From Bacillus solitudinis (GTDB lineage: Bacteria; Bacillota; Bacilli; Bacillales; Bacillaceae_D), in the NCBI RefSeq assembly GCF_002797395.1, contig NZ_KZ454943.1, positions 138,724 through 202,723 of the forward strand: a stretch of DNA of 64,000 bases, given 5' to 3'. This document shows, in pieces, positions 26,763 through 36,495 of the stretch. The notes under the pieces were generated by a model that was given only the letters and a program-made list of their open reading frames with translations, ran no database searches and was not told the DNA's origin. The number at the start of each line of letters is the position of its first letter. The first letter of the stretch is position 1. Position numbers and translations under genes: made by a program.

Positions 26763-28649
26763 CTATTTACCTGTTAGTACATCTTGGAGTATATTTAAAT
26801 CATCACGAAACACAGTTAGGTCCCCGTAAGTATCCTCAAACGAAGTTCTTGAAAAAGTAAAGGTCTTCTCATATTTGGACGCTTCTAGTTCACCATTAGA
26901 GGGGGATACCCGGTAGGCTAAGGTAACTTCATCAAGATTATCAATCATGGCAAACAAAACTAAAGCATTTGTTCGTGAGTTTGCTTCTAGCACAGTATCT
27001 GGTGTGTCAATTGGCCATTCACCTTCATAATCAAGATGGGGTGCAGGTTCATAGTAGACAGTAAGTTTATAAGGCAATGCATTAGTTTCCATTGATATAA
27101 ACCGTTGCTGAAAATAATTATCTGGAACAGGTAGATTGCCCGCAATAGCTGAAACTTTGCTGTTATTCCCTATATAAGGGGTTTTGTATTTTGCAATCTC
27201 CGGTAAATTGTAGGTCAACATATCCACTCTTACCTTAAAACCATAATTAACTATTCCTTTATCCTTGAAATTTAATCGAAATGTGTAAATATACTCGCCT
27301 GCATCTGGTGGGGCCTGAAGGTATAAATACCCATCAGTTAGGCTAACTATATCCATTTCTACTAATTGCTCATCTTTGTAAATAGCCATCTCTTCTATCG
27401 TAAAGTTATATCGCTTATCTTTATTCAATTTCTGCGTACTGATAATAAGTTGTTGGTTCCCTGTAACTGAGTGTGTATTTTCTATTTGATAATCAAAATG
27501 AAGAGGATGATCTGAATTAGACTGGGTATTATGCCAAGAATAACTACCAATTATTGCTTCTTTGGCGATATCGTCTTCCACACTAATATAGATAGGTGCT
27601 GGCGTATCTTTTCCCATTCCGACTCCTGCCCCTAAATACAATCCACCCGATATGAAGATTCCAAGCAAAATTGCAGAGGAAATCACTATAAATCTCGATT
27701 TTTTATTGTGGTTCATGATTGCAACTAATCTTTCTTTTAAGCTCTTTTTTTCTTCAGACATCGTTGCTTGCAATACTCGAACAGGATAGTTATCCTCTGC
27801 TACAACAGATAGTAATGTCTCCCCGTAGGCTTGTTTTTCTGCAGGATTCAGATTTTTAATTACTGCTTCATCACACGCTAATTCACAAGCATGATTAATT
27901 TCCTTCTTTACAATATATATCAGTGGGTTAAACCAATGGATGGATGCCGCAATCATGGTTAGCCATTTGACACCGATATCAAATCGCCTTAGATGAGTAA
28001 GCTCATGTAGCAAAATATTCTTAACCTGCTTTTCATTAAAAGCAACATCTGGAATGATAATAATTGGCCATAAGATTCCAATTAACATTGGGGTACTAAC
28101 ATATCTGTTACGTACAAGTCTTACCCGCTCTTTTCTCTTCAATAAAAGACTTAACATCCTTTGTTCCTCTACTCTAGCTGGTGTATTTCCTCGTTTTAAA
28201 TATTTCAAAAACTTTATATAGCCAGACAAATTGATCGCAAGTGCGATGGCAATGCCGATTACCCAGATATAGATAGCATACTTATTAAACAGCGTTAGAA
28301 AATATCTGTGGTTAACATCATCGGTAACCCCAACACTCGCAATAGTTTCAGCGACTTTTGGTATAGTGGATGAACCGCTTGTATTCTCTTCACTTCCCTT
28401 TACAGGTTGAACATTTAGTTGATTGCTTCTCTCCATAGAATTTCCATCACTATAAAACAGCTCATTCATCATGCTGTTTTCAAAGGAAAAAGGAAAGATA
28501 AGTCTAACTACTACAACAATCCAAAGATAGTATTGTATCGTCTTGGATAGCTTGAATTTAATGAAGGGTTTAAGAGCCACTAGTAATAAAGCAAGAATGC
28601 TCCCCCCTAAAGAAAGTGATAGAATTAATTTCATTGTTTCATTCATCAT
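26763..28649 (-). CDS. BlaR1/MecR1-like M56 membrane metalloprotease sensor (628 aa)
   Basis: Several N-terminal helices surround the cytoplasmic zinc protease motif HELTHLRRFD (about 216-225) and downstream ELACDEAV. A further helix (about 325-345) leads to a long outer domain. That domain has no SxxK-type penicillin-binding motif I can see, unlike true BlaR1, so the signal may not be a beta-lactam. The gene overlaps blaI by a few bases, so the pair is coupled. ATG at 28649 follows AGGTGAT. Confidence 0.8.
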   Translation of the reverse strand: MMNETMKLILSLSLGGSILALLLVALKPFIKFKLSKTIQYYLWIVVVVRLIFPFSFENSMMNELFYSDGNSMERSNQLNVQPVKGSEENTSGSSTIPKVAETIASVGVTDDVNHRYFLTLFNKYAIYIWVIGIAIALAINLSGYIKFLKYLKRGNTPARVEEQRMLSLLLKRKERVRLVRNRYVSTPMLIGILWPIIIIPDVAFNEKQVKNILLHELTHLRRFDIGVKWLTMIAASIHWFNPLIYIVKKEINHACELACDEAVIKNLNPAEKQAYGETLLSVVAEDNYPVRVLQATMSEEKKSLKERLVAIMNHNKKSRFIVISSAILLGIFISGGLYLGAGVGMGKDTPAPIYISVEDDIAKEAIIGSYSWHNTQSNSDHPLHFDYQIENTHSVTGNQQLIISTQKLNKDKRYNFTIEEMAIYKDEQLVEMDIVSLTDGYLYLQAPPDAGEYIYTFRLNFKDKGIVNYGFKVRVDMLTYNLPEIAKYKTPYIGNNSKVSAIAGNLPVPDNYFQQRFISMETNALPYKLTVYYEPAPHLDYEGEWPIDTPDTVLEANSRTNALVLFAMIDNLDEVTLAYRVSPSNGELEASKYEKTFTFSRTSFEDTYGDLTVFRDDLNILQDVLTGK

Positions 28650-29025
28650 TTTTATCACCTACTTTAAATAGAGCTCGTAGCTCTTCAATATCATGATTAT
28701 CTAGCTTCTTGCTACCAAGTAATGATGCGACAAGGTTTTTCGCACTACCTAAGTACACGCGATCAATTAAGCTTTGTGTTGTATAGTCATTGTATTCTTT
28801 CTCACTAACTAAAGGCTGATAGTAATATACCTCTTTTTTCGTTGCTTGAACTACCCCTTTTTCACAAAGTCTGCGAAGTAGTGTTTTAATTGTAGAGGTT
28901 TCCCATTTACTCGTCTGCAGAAGTGCTTTTCTAATATCCGCCATTGGTAGGCTATCTTTAGCCTCCCACAGCAAACGCATAACTTCAACCTCTGAATCTG
29001 TAATTTTCGAAACTAATTTACTCAT
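28639..29025 (-). CDS. BlaI/MecI-type transcriptional repressor (128 aa)
   Basis: Winged-helix repressor: ITDSEVEVMRLLWEAKDSLP, then WETSTIKTLLRRLCEKGVV (recognition helix region) and KKEVYYYQPLVSEKEY. Repressors of this family are cut by, or through, the partner M56 sensor. ATG at 29025 has GGAGG 7 bases upstream; the open frame extends further but without a start signal. Two operator palindromes lie just upstream, so it very likely represses itself and the sensor gene. Confidence 0.9.
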   Translation of the reverse strand: MSKLVSKITDSEVEVMRLLWEAKDSLPMADIRKALLQTSKWETSTIKTLLRRLCEKGVVQATKKEVYYYQPLVSEKEYNDYTTQSLIDRVYLGSAKNLVASLLGSKKLDNHDIEELRALFKVGDKNDE

Positions 29026-29045
29026 ACATAGACCTCCACTCAGGT

Positions 29046-29082
29046 TACAACTGTAACTAATTGTTTTAAGTCTACAACTGTA
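29046..29082. promoter_or_regulatory. Two BlaI-type operators
   Basis: The palindrome TACAACTGTA occurs twice, at 29046-29055 and 29073-29082, 27 bp apart. It matches the TACANNTGTA core bound by BlaI/MecI repressors and lies 21 to 57 bases upstream of the repressor start. Confidence 0.8.
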
Positions 29083-29143
29083 ACCCACCTGTGTCAATAT
29101 GCATTTATATCGATAAGAATTTACAGGAGATTATTTATTTGAC

Positions 29144-29190
29144 AAAACAACAGAGCAACACTATTAGAAATAGCGTTGCTCTGTTGTTTT
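29144..29190 (-). terminator. Terminator after nagB
   Basis: AAAACAACAGAGCAAC pairs with GTTGCTCTGTTGTTTT, with CTATT/AATAG closing the tip. A long stem with flanking A and T runs. Confidence 0.85.
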
Positions 29191-29235
29191 CTTATAGCTT
29201 TTAAATTTTTAACCTTTTACTAATCAACTATTTAT

Positions 29236-29985
29236 TTATGAATTAACACTTCTCTTTTCTTTTAGTACAGATAGTGCTTCCAAATCAGCTATGATACGTA
29301 CATTTGGATGCTTCTTTAGAATTGATGCTGGTACATTTTTATTTAGCTCTCCATATATTATCTTATAAAGAATATCTGCTTTTTCCTTTCCCGAAACAAG
29401 CAATACTATTCTCTTACTTGTCATAATTGTCGAAATCCCCATTGTAATTGCATGTGTTGGGACCTTGGTGTCGTCTTTGAAATACTGTGAATTTGCTGAT
29501 TGTGTTGATTGAGCCAATTTTATAACGTTTGTCTTTGAATCAAAAGATACTCCAGGCTCGTTAAAACCAATATGACCATTTAAACCTATACCTAATAACT
29601 GAAGATCTATTCCACCTAGCGACTGAATAAGCTCCTCGTATCTTTCACATTCTTCTATTAAATTTGATGTTTTTCCATTCGGAATATGAGTTTGTTCAAT
29701 TGGAATATCAAGATGATTAAATAAATTTTCTTTCATATAAGTTGCATAGCTATTTTGATGTGTCGTTTCGAGTCCAATATACTCATCGAGATTTACTGTA
29801 TGAACATTTTTAAATGAAATTCGATTTTTTTTATAATGGTCTACTATATATTTATAAGTACCAATTGGAGTTGCTCCCGTTGCTAGACCTAAGACTAATG
29901 ATGGATTCTGAACAACATGTCTCATTACCAAATTAGCTGCTTCAACACTCATTGCATCATAATCGCTTACCTCTACAATTTCCAT
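29236..29985 (-). CDS. nagB: Glucosamine-6-phosphate deaminase (249 aa)
   Basis: Converts glucosamine-6-phosphate to fructose-6-phosphate and ammonia. Motifs: LATGATPIGTYKY (phosphate loop), VNLDEYIGL with the catalytic Asp, LLGIGLNGHIGFNEPG with the active-site Asn/His, and TMGISTIMTSKRIVLLVSG. Length and motifs are normal. It starts after GAGGTGATGAGAT and lies 72 bases downstream of the ROK kinase gene; the two probably form an operon. nagA is 10 kb away on the other side of the inositol genes. Confidence 0.95.
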   Translation of the reverse strand: MEIVEVSDYDAMSVEAANLVMRHVVQNPSLVLGLATGATPIGTYKYIVDHYKKNRISFKNVHTVNLDEYIGLETTHQNSYATYMKENLFNHLDIPIEQTHIPNGKTSNLIEECERYEELIQSLGGIDLQLLGIGLNGHIGFNEPGVSFDSKTNVIKLAQSTQSANSQYFKDDTKVPTHAITMGISTIMTSKRIVLLVSGKEKADILYKIIYGELNKNVPASILKKHPNVRIIADLEALSVLKEKRSVNS

Positions 29986-30057
29986 ATCTCATCACCTCAA
30001 TATGAATGCATTATTAAGCTGTAAAAGAATTAGTCTTTCTAAATAACAGTAGGATAT

Positions 30058-31017
30058 TTACTCTGGATAAGCTAATTGCTTATTATATATCACCAGTGCT
30101 GCAGCCCCGATCAGTCCAACATCCTCACCCAATTTAGCGGTTTTAAATTCTATGTTATCAGCCAAACATCCGATCGTGTTTTTCTTTGCATAAGATATTG
30201 CTGGTTTTAATAAATAATCACCTACTTTACTAACTCCCCCTCCAAAAATTATCGTTTCAGGATTATATAGGTGAATTATATTTACAAGAGTAATCCCTAA
30301 ATATCTTATCGTTTCTTGTATCACTTCGAGTGCTAATGCATCTTTTTTTTGTGCTGCATCGAATGCACATTGGGTAGTAATATCTCTCCCACGTAACGTA
30401 GAAACCCTTTCATCATTATCAAGTTTCTGTTTCATACGTTTTACTATTCCTGTTCCTGAAACAAACGCTTCAACACAACCTTTATTACCACAACCGCACA
30501 GAGGTCCATCCGGGTTTATTATCATATGTCCAATTTCGGCGGCACTCCCCCTTGAACCTAATTGTAAACGTCCATTGTCGATAACTCCGCAACCAACGCC
30601 TGTACTTATAGTCAGATATACAATAGATTTTCTATTCATTCCGTTGCCAAAAAAATATTCTCCCAATACGGCAGCATTCGCATCGTTATTTAAATAGACT
30701 GGTACTCGAAACTCCTCTTCTAGAACTTCACGAAGAGGTATATTAATCCAACCTTGCAAATTTGATGGTGATTTGACTACTCCTTCAAAAACATCCAATG
30801 GTCCAGGACTTCCTATACCTATACCAATCAATGCCTTACCAAGATTATTCTGTTGGTTAAATACATCATGAATAAGAGTTTTTATTCTAGAGATAACATA
30901 ATCTGGACCTTCTTCACTAAGAGTCATTACTGTTTTCTTATATAACAATCTTCCTTTTTTTGTGAAAATCCCCACTCTTATTTGTGTACCCCCTAAGTCA
31001 ACACCTATGATGTACAT
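30058..31017 (-). CDS. ROK-family sugar kinase (319 aa)
   Basis: ATP-dependent hexose or hexosamine kinase. DLGGTQIRVG (phosphate 1), GIGIGSPGPLD, EIGHMIINPDG and the zinc motif CGCGNKGCVEAF are all present; STGVGCGVIDNG completes the set. There is no DNA-binding domain, so it is an enzyme and not a regulator. Next to nagB, a glucosamine or N-acetylglucosamine kinase is likely; glucokinase is the alternative. Good site GAGGGTGGAACGGA before ATG. Confidence 0.88.
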   Translation of the reverse strand: MYIIGVDLGGTQIRVGIFTKKGRLLYKKTVMTLSEEGPDYVISRIKTLIHDVFNQQNNLGKALIGIGIGSPGPLDVFEGVVKSPSNLQGWINIPLREVLEEEFRVPVYLNNDANAAVLGEYFFGNGMNRKSIVYLTISTGVGCGVIDNGRLQLGSRGSAAEIGHMIINPDGPLCGCGNKGCVEAFVSGTGIVKRMKQKLDNDERVSTLRGRDITTQCAFDAAQKKDALALEVIQETIRYLGITLVNIIHLYNPETIIFGGGVSKVGDYLLKPAISYAKKNTIGCLADNIEFKTAKLGEDVGLIGAAALVIYNKQLAYPE

Positions 31018-31090
31018 TCCGTTCCACCCTCTTTAAACCTATCTTTTGTTCAAGTTACTTTTAATATTGAATCACATGATTTTATTTAAA

Positions 31091-31121
31091 TTAAACACCT
31101 TCTATTTAGAAAGGTGTTTAA
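31091..31121 (-). terminator. Terminator of the inositol operon
   Basis: TTAAACACCTT (31091-31101) pairs with AAGGTGTTTAA (31111-31121), 11 bp perfect. It lies after iolA and before the ROK kinase gene. The T-tract is interrupted, so some read-through is possible. Confidence 0.65.
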
Positions 31122-31151
31122 TTATTTTGTATTATTCACTCATTCATATTG

Positions 31152-32612
31152 TTACCAACGAGCCGTTACCATTTTCTTACGAGTATAAAATTCTACCCCA
31201 TCTGAACCATTTGCATGAAGATCCCCATAGAATGACTTCTTCCACCCTGAGAATGGAAAGAACGCCATTGGTGCAGGTACACCTAAATTCACTCCAAGCA
31301 TTCCTGCATCAATATCTTCACGAAATTTACGAACATTACTCCCATCTTTTGTATAAATGCAAGCCCCATTTGCAAAATCAGATTGATTTGTTAAGGCAAT
31401 TGCTTCATCTAATGTGTTCACTCGTACAACTGATAACACAGGGGCAAAGATTTCTTCTTTCCAGATTGTCATTTCTGTGGTGACATGGTCAAAAATTGTC
31501 GGTCCAACATAGTAGCCTTCACCTGCCACATCAACGTCTTTACGTCCATCACGAACTAACGTTGCGCCTTCCTTTTCTCCAATCGCAAGGTAATTTTCCG
31601 TCTTAGCTTTATGAGACTCACGAATGACTGGACCTAAGAAAACACCTTCATCCAATCCATTTCCAATCTTAATCTCGTTTGCTGCGGAGACTAACTTTTC
31701 CATAAACGGATCTGCTACCTCCCCTACTGCTACGACAACTGCCGCTGCCATACATCTTTCTCCTGCAGATCCATAGGCAGCGCTTAGAATTTGCTGAACC
31801 GAGTAATCTAATTCGGCATCTGGCATAACGATGGAATGATTTTTCGCACCCGCTAAAGCTTGCACTCGTTTACCATAATTAGATGCCGTCTTGTATACAT
31901 ACTCAGCTACAGGCTGTGAACCTACGAAAGAAATAGCCTTGACACCTGGATGCTCGAGTAGACCATTTACCACGTCATGTGCACCATGAACAATGTTAAA
32001 TACACCATCTGGCAGTCCTGCTTCTTTAAATAATTCTGCTAATCGATTTGCTAATAATGGCGTCCGTTCTGATGGCTTCATTATAAATGTATTACCACAT
32101 GCAATTGCTAATGGGAACATCCAGCAAGGAACCATCATCGGAAAATTGAATGGAGTGATACCACCTACTACGCCGATTGGATAACGATACATCCCTGATT
32201 CAACATTCGTTGCAATATCAGGAAGTTGCTTACCCATCATTAATGTAGGGGCGCCTGCTGCAAATTCAACACATTCAATTCCACGTTGAACCTCGCCGTA
32301 AGCTTCGGTATAACTTTTACCATTTTCTAAAGTTACAAGTCTAGCAAGCTCTTCCCAATTGTCTACTAGTAATTGCTGATACTTAAATAGGACGCGTGCA
32401 CGTCTAGGTACCGCTATCTTACTCCACATTTTAAAAGCTTCAGCTGCAACTGTTACTGCTTTTTCTAAATCTTCACGACTAGAAATTGGGACATGGGCTA
32501 GCGTTTCACCGGTAGCAGGGTTCGGTACGATTTCTGTCCTTCCTGACTTTGACTCGATCCACTCTCCCCCAATAAAGTTTTTTAAATGTTGAACCGTACT
32601 TGTTTTTGACAT
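31152..32612 (-). CDS. iolA: Methylmalonate-semialdehyde dehydrogenase, CoA-acylating (486 aa)
   Basis: Last step of inositol catabolism in bacilli: malonate semialdehyde to acetyl-CoA and CO2 with NAD. Aldehyde dehydrogenase motifs: [44 protein letters not shown] (NAD site) and [16 protein letters not shown] with the catalytic cysteine. The general-base Glu of ordinary aldehyde dehydrogenases is replaced by LAGAKNH, as in the CoA-acylating group. It is the last gene before the terminator. Confidence 0.95.
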   Translation of the reverse strand: MSKTSTVQHLKNFIGGEWIESKSGRTEIVPNPATGETLAHVPISSREDLEKAVTVAAEAFKMWSKIAVPRRARVLFKYQQLLVDNWEELARLVTLENGKSYTEAYGEVQRGIECVEFAAGAPTLMMGKQLPDIATNVESGMYRYPIGVVGGITPFNFPMMVPCWMFPLAIACGNTFIMKPSERTPLLANRLAELFKEAGLPDGVFNIVHGAHDVVNGLLEHPGVKAISFVGSQPVAEYVYKTASNYGKRVQALAGAKNHSIVMPDAELDYSVQQILSAAYGSAGERCMAAAVVVAVGEVADPFMEKLVSAANEIKIGNGLDEGVFLGPVIRESHKAKTENYLAIGEKEGATLVRDGRKDVDVAGEGYYVGPTIFDHVTTEMTIWKEEIFAPVLSVVRVNTLDEAIALTNQSDFANGACIYTKDGSNVRKFREDIDAGMLGVNLGVPAPMAFFPFSGWKKSFYGDLHANGSDGVEFYTRKKMVTARW

Positions 32613-32676
32613 AATATTCTCCTTTCAAAAATAGATCGTTTTATTATCTTTCTTGCAGAAAACTTATCTCAGAATG

Positions 32677-34590
32677 TTAGTATTGTCTTGCCTTTTTTAA
32701 TTTTTCTAGTTTCATCTCATATGATTTTGTTGTTCCTTCTCGGTCAGAAACTTCGGGAACCCCAAGATTCCACCAGCTACCTTCGTAACCATTTGTCATT
32801 GTTTTAGGGAGAACCTTTATATCGATTAGAGTAGATATATCTTGTTTTCTTGCATCCTCTAGGGCAAGCTTTAATTCGTCTACAGTATTAACTCGATATG
32901 TCTTAGCGCCATAACCTTCAGCTATTTTTGCATAATCAATATTCATAATTTGATTATCTTCCGTTTTAAACTCACAGTAGAAACTACTGTTACCAAAGTC
33001 CATCTGCAAATTATTGATACAGCCGTAGCCAGAATTATCAAAAAGGAGAATATTAATTTTTTTATGATATTGAATGGCTGTTAGTAGCTCAGAATGCAAC
33101 ATTAAGAAGCTTCCGTCACCAACAATTGAATAGACTTCTTTTAACGGTTCAGCTAATTTAATACCAAGTGCTCCCGCTATCTCATATCCCATACATGAAT
33201 ACCCGTATTCCAGATGATACGTATTTGGCACACTGGAATGCCATAAGCGTTGAAGGTCTCCTGGAAGTGAACCAGCTGCACAAACAATGATGCTATCACC
33301 GTCAATCGTGTTATTAATTGTAGTTAATGCTGTAGTTTGTGGGAGTTCCGTGTTTAAACTGTCCGCATATTCGTTCATTTTTTCTTGTGAGAAGTGACTA
33401 TCAATTTCAGGAACAAAATTATCTCTATTAAACGTCACTTCGCTCAACCGGTCACGCTCCGCTAGCCATTCATCTTTCATGTGACTTATCGCAGTTCCAA
33501 AATTACTCAAATAGCCTTCGAGGCCTCCCAATATTTTAACCAATGTAACTTTTGCATCTGCAACAACTGAATAAGCATCCAACTTATAGGCTTGGGCACG
33601 GCTAACATTAATGTTTAAGAACTTTGTTGTTTCAAAATCAAACAATGTTTTTGAAGCCGTTACAAAGTCTGTATACCTCGTTCCTACCCCAATAATCAAA
33701 TCTGATTGAAGGGCTGCTTTATTAGCAGCAAGTGTTCCTGTGATACCTAGTCCGCCTAAATTATTGGCAAACGAAGATTCTACCGTCGATTTGCCAGCTT
33801 GTGTTTCTACTAATGGAATATTGTACTTTTCTGAAATTTCTACCAAAACATCACGGGCTTCTGAGTATTTTGCACCTCCGCCTACGATAATTACTGGTTT
33901 CTTACTCTCTTTAATTAACTCGATTGCTCCCTTTAATTCCCGCTCTTGTGGTTCTCGACGATCAATGTAATGCACACGCTTCTCAAAGAATTTTATATCA
34001 TACTCAAATGCTTCTCCTTCAACATCCTGTGAAATACAAATCGTAGCTGGACCTGCTTTTGCAGGGTCTGTCATGACCTCAAAGGCCCGAATTAGACTAG
34101 ACATTAATTGTTCTGGCCGTGTTATGCGATCCCAGTACCTTGATAAGGGTTGTAAGGCATCATTTGTTGTAACGGCTGTGCTATATTCTTGTTCTATCTG
34201 TTGAAGAACAGGGTCAGGTTGTCTGGTTGCATAAGTATCTGCCGGCAATAATAAAATGGGTATATGATTTGCCAGTGCTGTTCCTGCAGCCGTTACTAGA
34301 TTTGCTGAACCAGGACCACTTGATGTAGTAATCGCGTAAATCTTTTTTCGTAACATTTGTTTACTATAAGCAATAGCTGCATGAGCCATTCCTTGTTCAT
34401 TCTTGCCTTGAATAATCTTTAAATGACCTGAATCTTGTTCAAGCGCTTGACCAAAACCTAATACATTTCCATGACCAAAGATATTAAAAATCCCTTCCAC
34501 AAAAGGAAACTCCTCGCCATCAATCTGAACATATTGTTGATTTAAAAACTTTATTAAAGCTTGAGCAGTTGTTAACCTAATTGTTTCCAT
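32677..34590 (-). CDS. iolD: 3D-(3,5/4)-trihydroxycyclohexane-1,2-dione hydrolase (637 aa)
   Basis: Thiamine-diphosphate enzyme that opens the inositol-derived ring. The N-terminal Pyr domain has GKNEQGMAHAAIAYSKQ with the catalytic Glu, a central Rossmann-like domain follows (KPVIIVGGGAKYSEA), and the C-terminal PP domain has the diphosphate motif GDGSFLMLHSE ending in DNSGYG. Length is typical of bacillus IolD. It follows iolC by 17 bases and starts after GAGGTGAAC. Confidence 0.95.
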   Translation of the reverse strand: METIRLTTAQALIKFLNQQYVQIDGEEFPFVEGIFNIFGHGNVLGFGQALEQDSGHLKIIQGKNEQGMAHAAIAYSKQMLRKKIYAITTSSGPGSANLVTAAGTALANHIPILLLPADTYATRQPDPVLQQIEQEYSTAVTTNDALQPLSRYWDRITRPEQLMSSLIRAFEVMTDPAKAGPATICISQDVEGEAFEYDIKFFEKRVHYIDRREPQERELKGAIELIKESKKPVIIVGGGAKYSEARDVLVEISEKYNIPLVETQAGKSTVESSFANNLGGLGITGTLAANKAALQSDLIIGVGTRYTDFVTASKTLFDFETTKFLNINVSRAQAYKLDAYSVVADAKVTLVKILGGLEGYLSNFGTAISHMKDEWLAERDRLSEVTFNRDNFVPEIDSHFSQEKMNEYADSLNTELPQTTALTTINNTIDGDSIIVCAAGSLPGDLQRLWHSSVPNTYHLEYGYSCMGYEIAGALGIKLAEPLKEVYSIVGDGSFLMLHSELLTAIQYHKKINILLFDNSGYGCINNLQMDFGNSSFYCEFKTEDNQIMNIDYAKIAEGYGAKTYRVNTVDELKLALEDARKQDISTLIDIKVLPKTMTNGYEGSWWNLGVPEVSDREGTTKSYEMKLEKLKKARQY

Positions 34591-34607
34591 GCTAGTTCAC
34601 CTCAATC

Positions 34608-35594
34608 TTAGATTGTTTCCCCTGTTTCAATTAATTCCTTAATTTCTACTAAGGTCGGCATAGCTTCTGATGAACTATGCTTACTCACTACAATAGAGGC
34701 TGACGCACTACCGAACTTTAGAGCTGTTTCAATATCTTTTCCTTTAATCAAGGCAAACAAGAAAGCAGACGCGAAGGAGTCACCTGCACCAAATGTTTTT
34801 AGTACATTTGTTTTGTATGCCCTTCCTCTAAAAATTTTACCTGACTTTGTGTAAGCATAAGAACCTTCAACGCCATGTTTTACAACAATTAATTCAGGTG
34901 AGTAGCTAAATAAGTAATTGATAGTCTCTTCATTTTTTCCTGCGGCCGTTCGATTTTCTAATACATCGAATTCATCCCGTGTTCCGATCACAACATTAGC
35001 TTGTTCTGCCACTAATGAATAATAGACTGCGGTTTCTTCAGGGTTATTCCATGAATAAGGACGATAATCTAGTTCGAAAACAACTTTTACATTATTCCGT
35101 TTTGCTAAGCCAATCGCTTTCAACGCCGCCTCACGTGACGGACTTTTTGATAGCGCTGTACCAGAAACTAACAACATTTTAGAGTTATTAATATAGTTTT
35201 CATCTATTTCTTCAGGTGTAATATAAAGGTCTGCTACATCTTCCCGGTACATTAAAATGCTACATTCTTCTGGACTTAAAATCTCTGTGAATGCTAATCC
35301 AGTTTTATGACCTGCTCTATCAACAATCATATTAGATGTATCGATTCCAATTTCTCTCATGTATTTTTCAATAAAACGCCCATGTTGATCATCAGAGATT
35401 TTTCCAATAAAACCAGCCTTCAACCCTAGTTTCGAACTTCCAATCGCGATATTGGCTGGTGAACCACCAACGTACTTTGAAAATGTCATCGTTTCTTCCA
35501 TTGGACGATTATATTCTAATGCGTTTAAATCAATGCAGGCACGACCAAAGGCAATAATGTCATAATCCTTCTTGTCATTAACTTCATATTTCAT
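34608..35594 (-). CDS. iolC: 5-dehydro-2-deoxygluconokinase (328 aa)
   Basis: PfkB-family kinase that phosphorylates the product of the IolB step. GGSPANIAIGSSKLGL is PfkB signature 1 and KTFGAGDSFASAFLFAL is signature 2 with the catalytic Asp. VFELDYRPYSW is also typical. Genome order iolB-iolC-iolD supports the assignment. It starts after AAAAGGAGTGG. The aldolase IolJ, which acts on its product, is not in this window. Confidence 0.95.
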   Translation of the reverse strand: MKYEVNDKKDYDIIAFGRACIDLNALEYNRPMEETMTFSKYVGGSPANIAIGSSKLGLKAGFIGKISDDQHGRFIEKYMREIGIDTSNMIVDRAGHKTGLAFTEILSPEECSILMYREDVADLYITPEEIDENYINNSKMLLVSGTALSKSPSREAALKAIGLAKRNNVKVVFELDYRPYSWNNPEETAVYYSLVAEQANVVIGTRDEFDVLENRTAAGKNEETINYLFSYSPELIVVKHGVEGSYAYTKSGKIFRGRAYKTNVLKTFGAGDSFASAFLFALIKGKDIETALKFGSASASIVVSKHSSSEAMPTLVEIKELIETGETI

Positions 35595-35627
35595 GTTATA
35601 ACCACTCCTTTTTATAACAATGTCGAA

Positions 35628-36443
35628 CTATTGCTTTAAAATCCATTCATGTTTTGGGTCATTATGAAACTTCCAAATGCGTGTAGGCCCGGCCATCACG
35701 TTTAGATAATATGATGTATAACCTGCTGGAACGCCTACGGGATGATACCCTTTTGGAACCATAACCATATCATTATTTTCAACGGTCATTGTTTCATCTA
35801 ATGATCGGTCGTCAGTATAAACACGCTGAAATACAAATCCTTGTGATGGATTTACTTCATGGTAATAAGTCTCTTCCAAAAGCGACTCCTCCGGGAGATT
35901 ATCTTGGTCATGCTTATGAGGAGGATAACTAGACCAATTCCCACTATCAGTATAGACCTCGACAACTAAAAGACTATTAGCTGTTTGGTTTGTATCGGGT
36001 AAAATATTATGAACTGTTCGTTGATTATTCCCTGTTCCTCTATGCTCGACACCATTTAGAGAAGCATTAATTAATTTTGTAGGTAACTTCTTTTCAGATG
36101 GAGAATAACAAAGTGCAACTCGTGTTTTCGTAACTGCTTCGACTTCAAATTTACTATCAATTGATATATACACACTGTCAGTTGGTATCTTTTCAAAAAC
36201 TGATTCTCTTGTTCCTAAATTGTTAAATGTAACCTCTCCATCAGATATATGAACTTTCCCTGTTAGAACGACAACACAACACTCTAATTTTCCTAACTCC
36301 TCTTTATATTTCGTACCAGGAGTTATTTCTAGTAACTTAAAACCAACATATTTTAATAAAGAACTTTCTCCTGATACATCATGTAAAATAGTTATCCCTT
36401 GGTCTATTTCTTTGCTTTGAGGTTTTAGAAGTAATTCACTCAC
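35628..36443 (-). CDS. iolB: 5-deoxy-glucuronate isomerase (271 aa)
   Basis: Cupin-fold isomerase of the inositol pathway. The metal-binding part SSYPPHKHDQDNLPEES and YYHEVNPSQGFVFQRVYTDD hold the His/Glu ligands, and YHPVGVPAGYTSYYLNVMAG closes the second cupin half. I chose the GTG at 36443, 8 bases after GAGGAGG; it gives 271 residues, the length I recall for B. subtilis IolB. An upstream GTG at 36506 overlaps iolE and has no site. Confidence 0.92.
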   Translation of the reverse strand: MSELLLKPQSKEIDQGITILHDVSGESSLLKYVGFKLLEITPGTKYKEELGKLECCVVVLTGKVHISDGEVTFNNLGTRESVFEKIPTDSVYISIDSKFEVEAVTKTRVALCYSPSEKKLPTKLINASLNGVEHRGTGNNQRTVHNILPDTNQTANSLLVVEVYTDSGNWSSYPPHKHDQDNLPEESLLEETYYHEVNPSQGFVFQRVYTDDRSLDETMTVENNDMVMVPKGYHPVGVPAGYTSYYLNVMAGPTRIWKFHNDPKHEWILKQ

Positions 36444-36495
36444 TACAAATGCCTCCTCGGAAAGTTTTTTGAAATCTGTTATATTTACAAACCTA

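Noticed and set aside
26763-29097. Calling the BlaI/BlaR1 pair a beta-lactam resistance system
   Set aside because: No beta-lactamase or penicillin-binding gene is adjacent and the sensor domain lacks the expected motifs.
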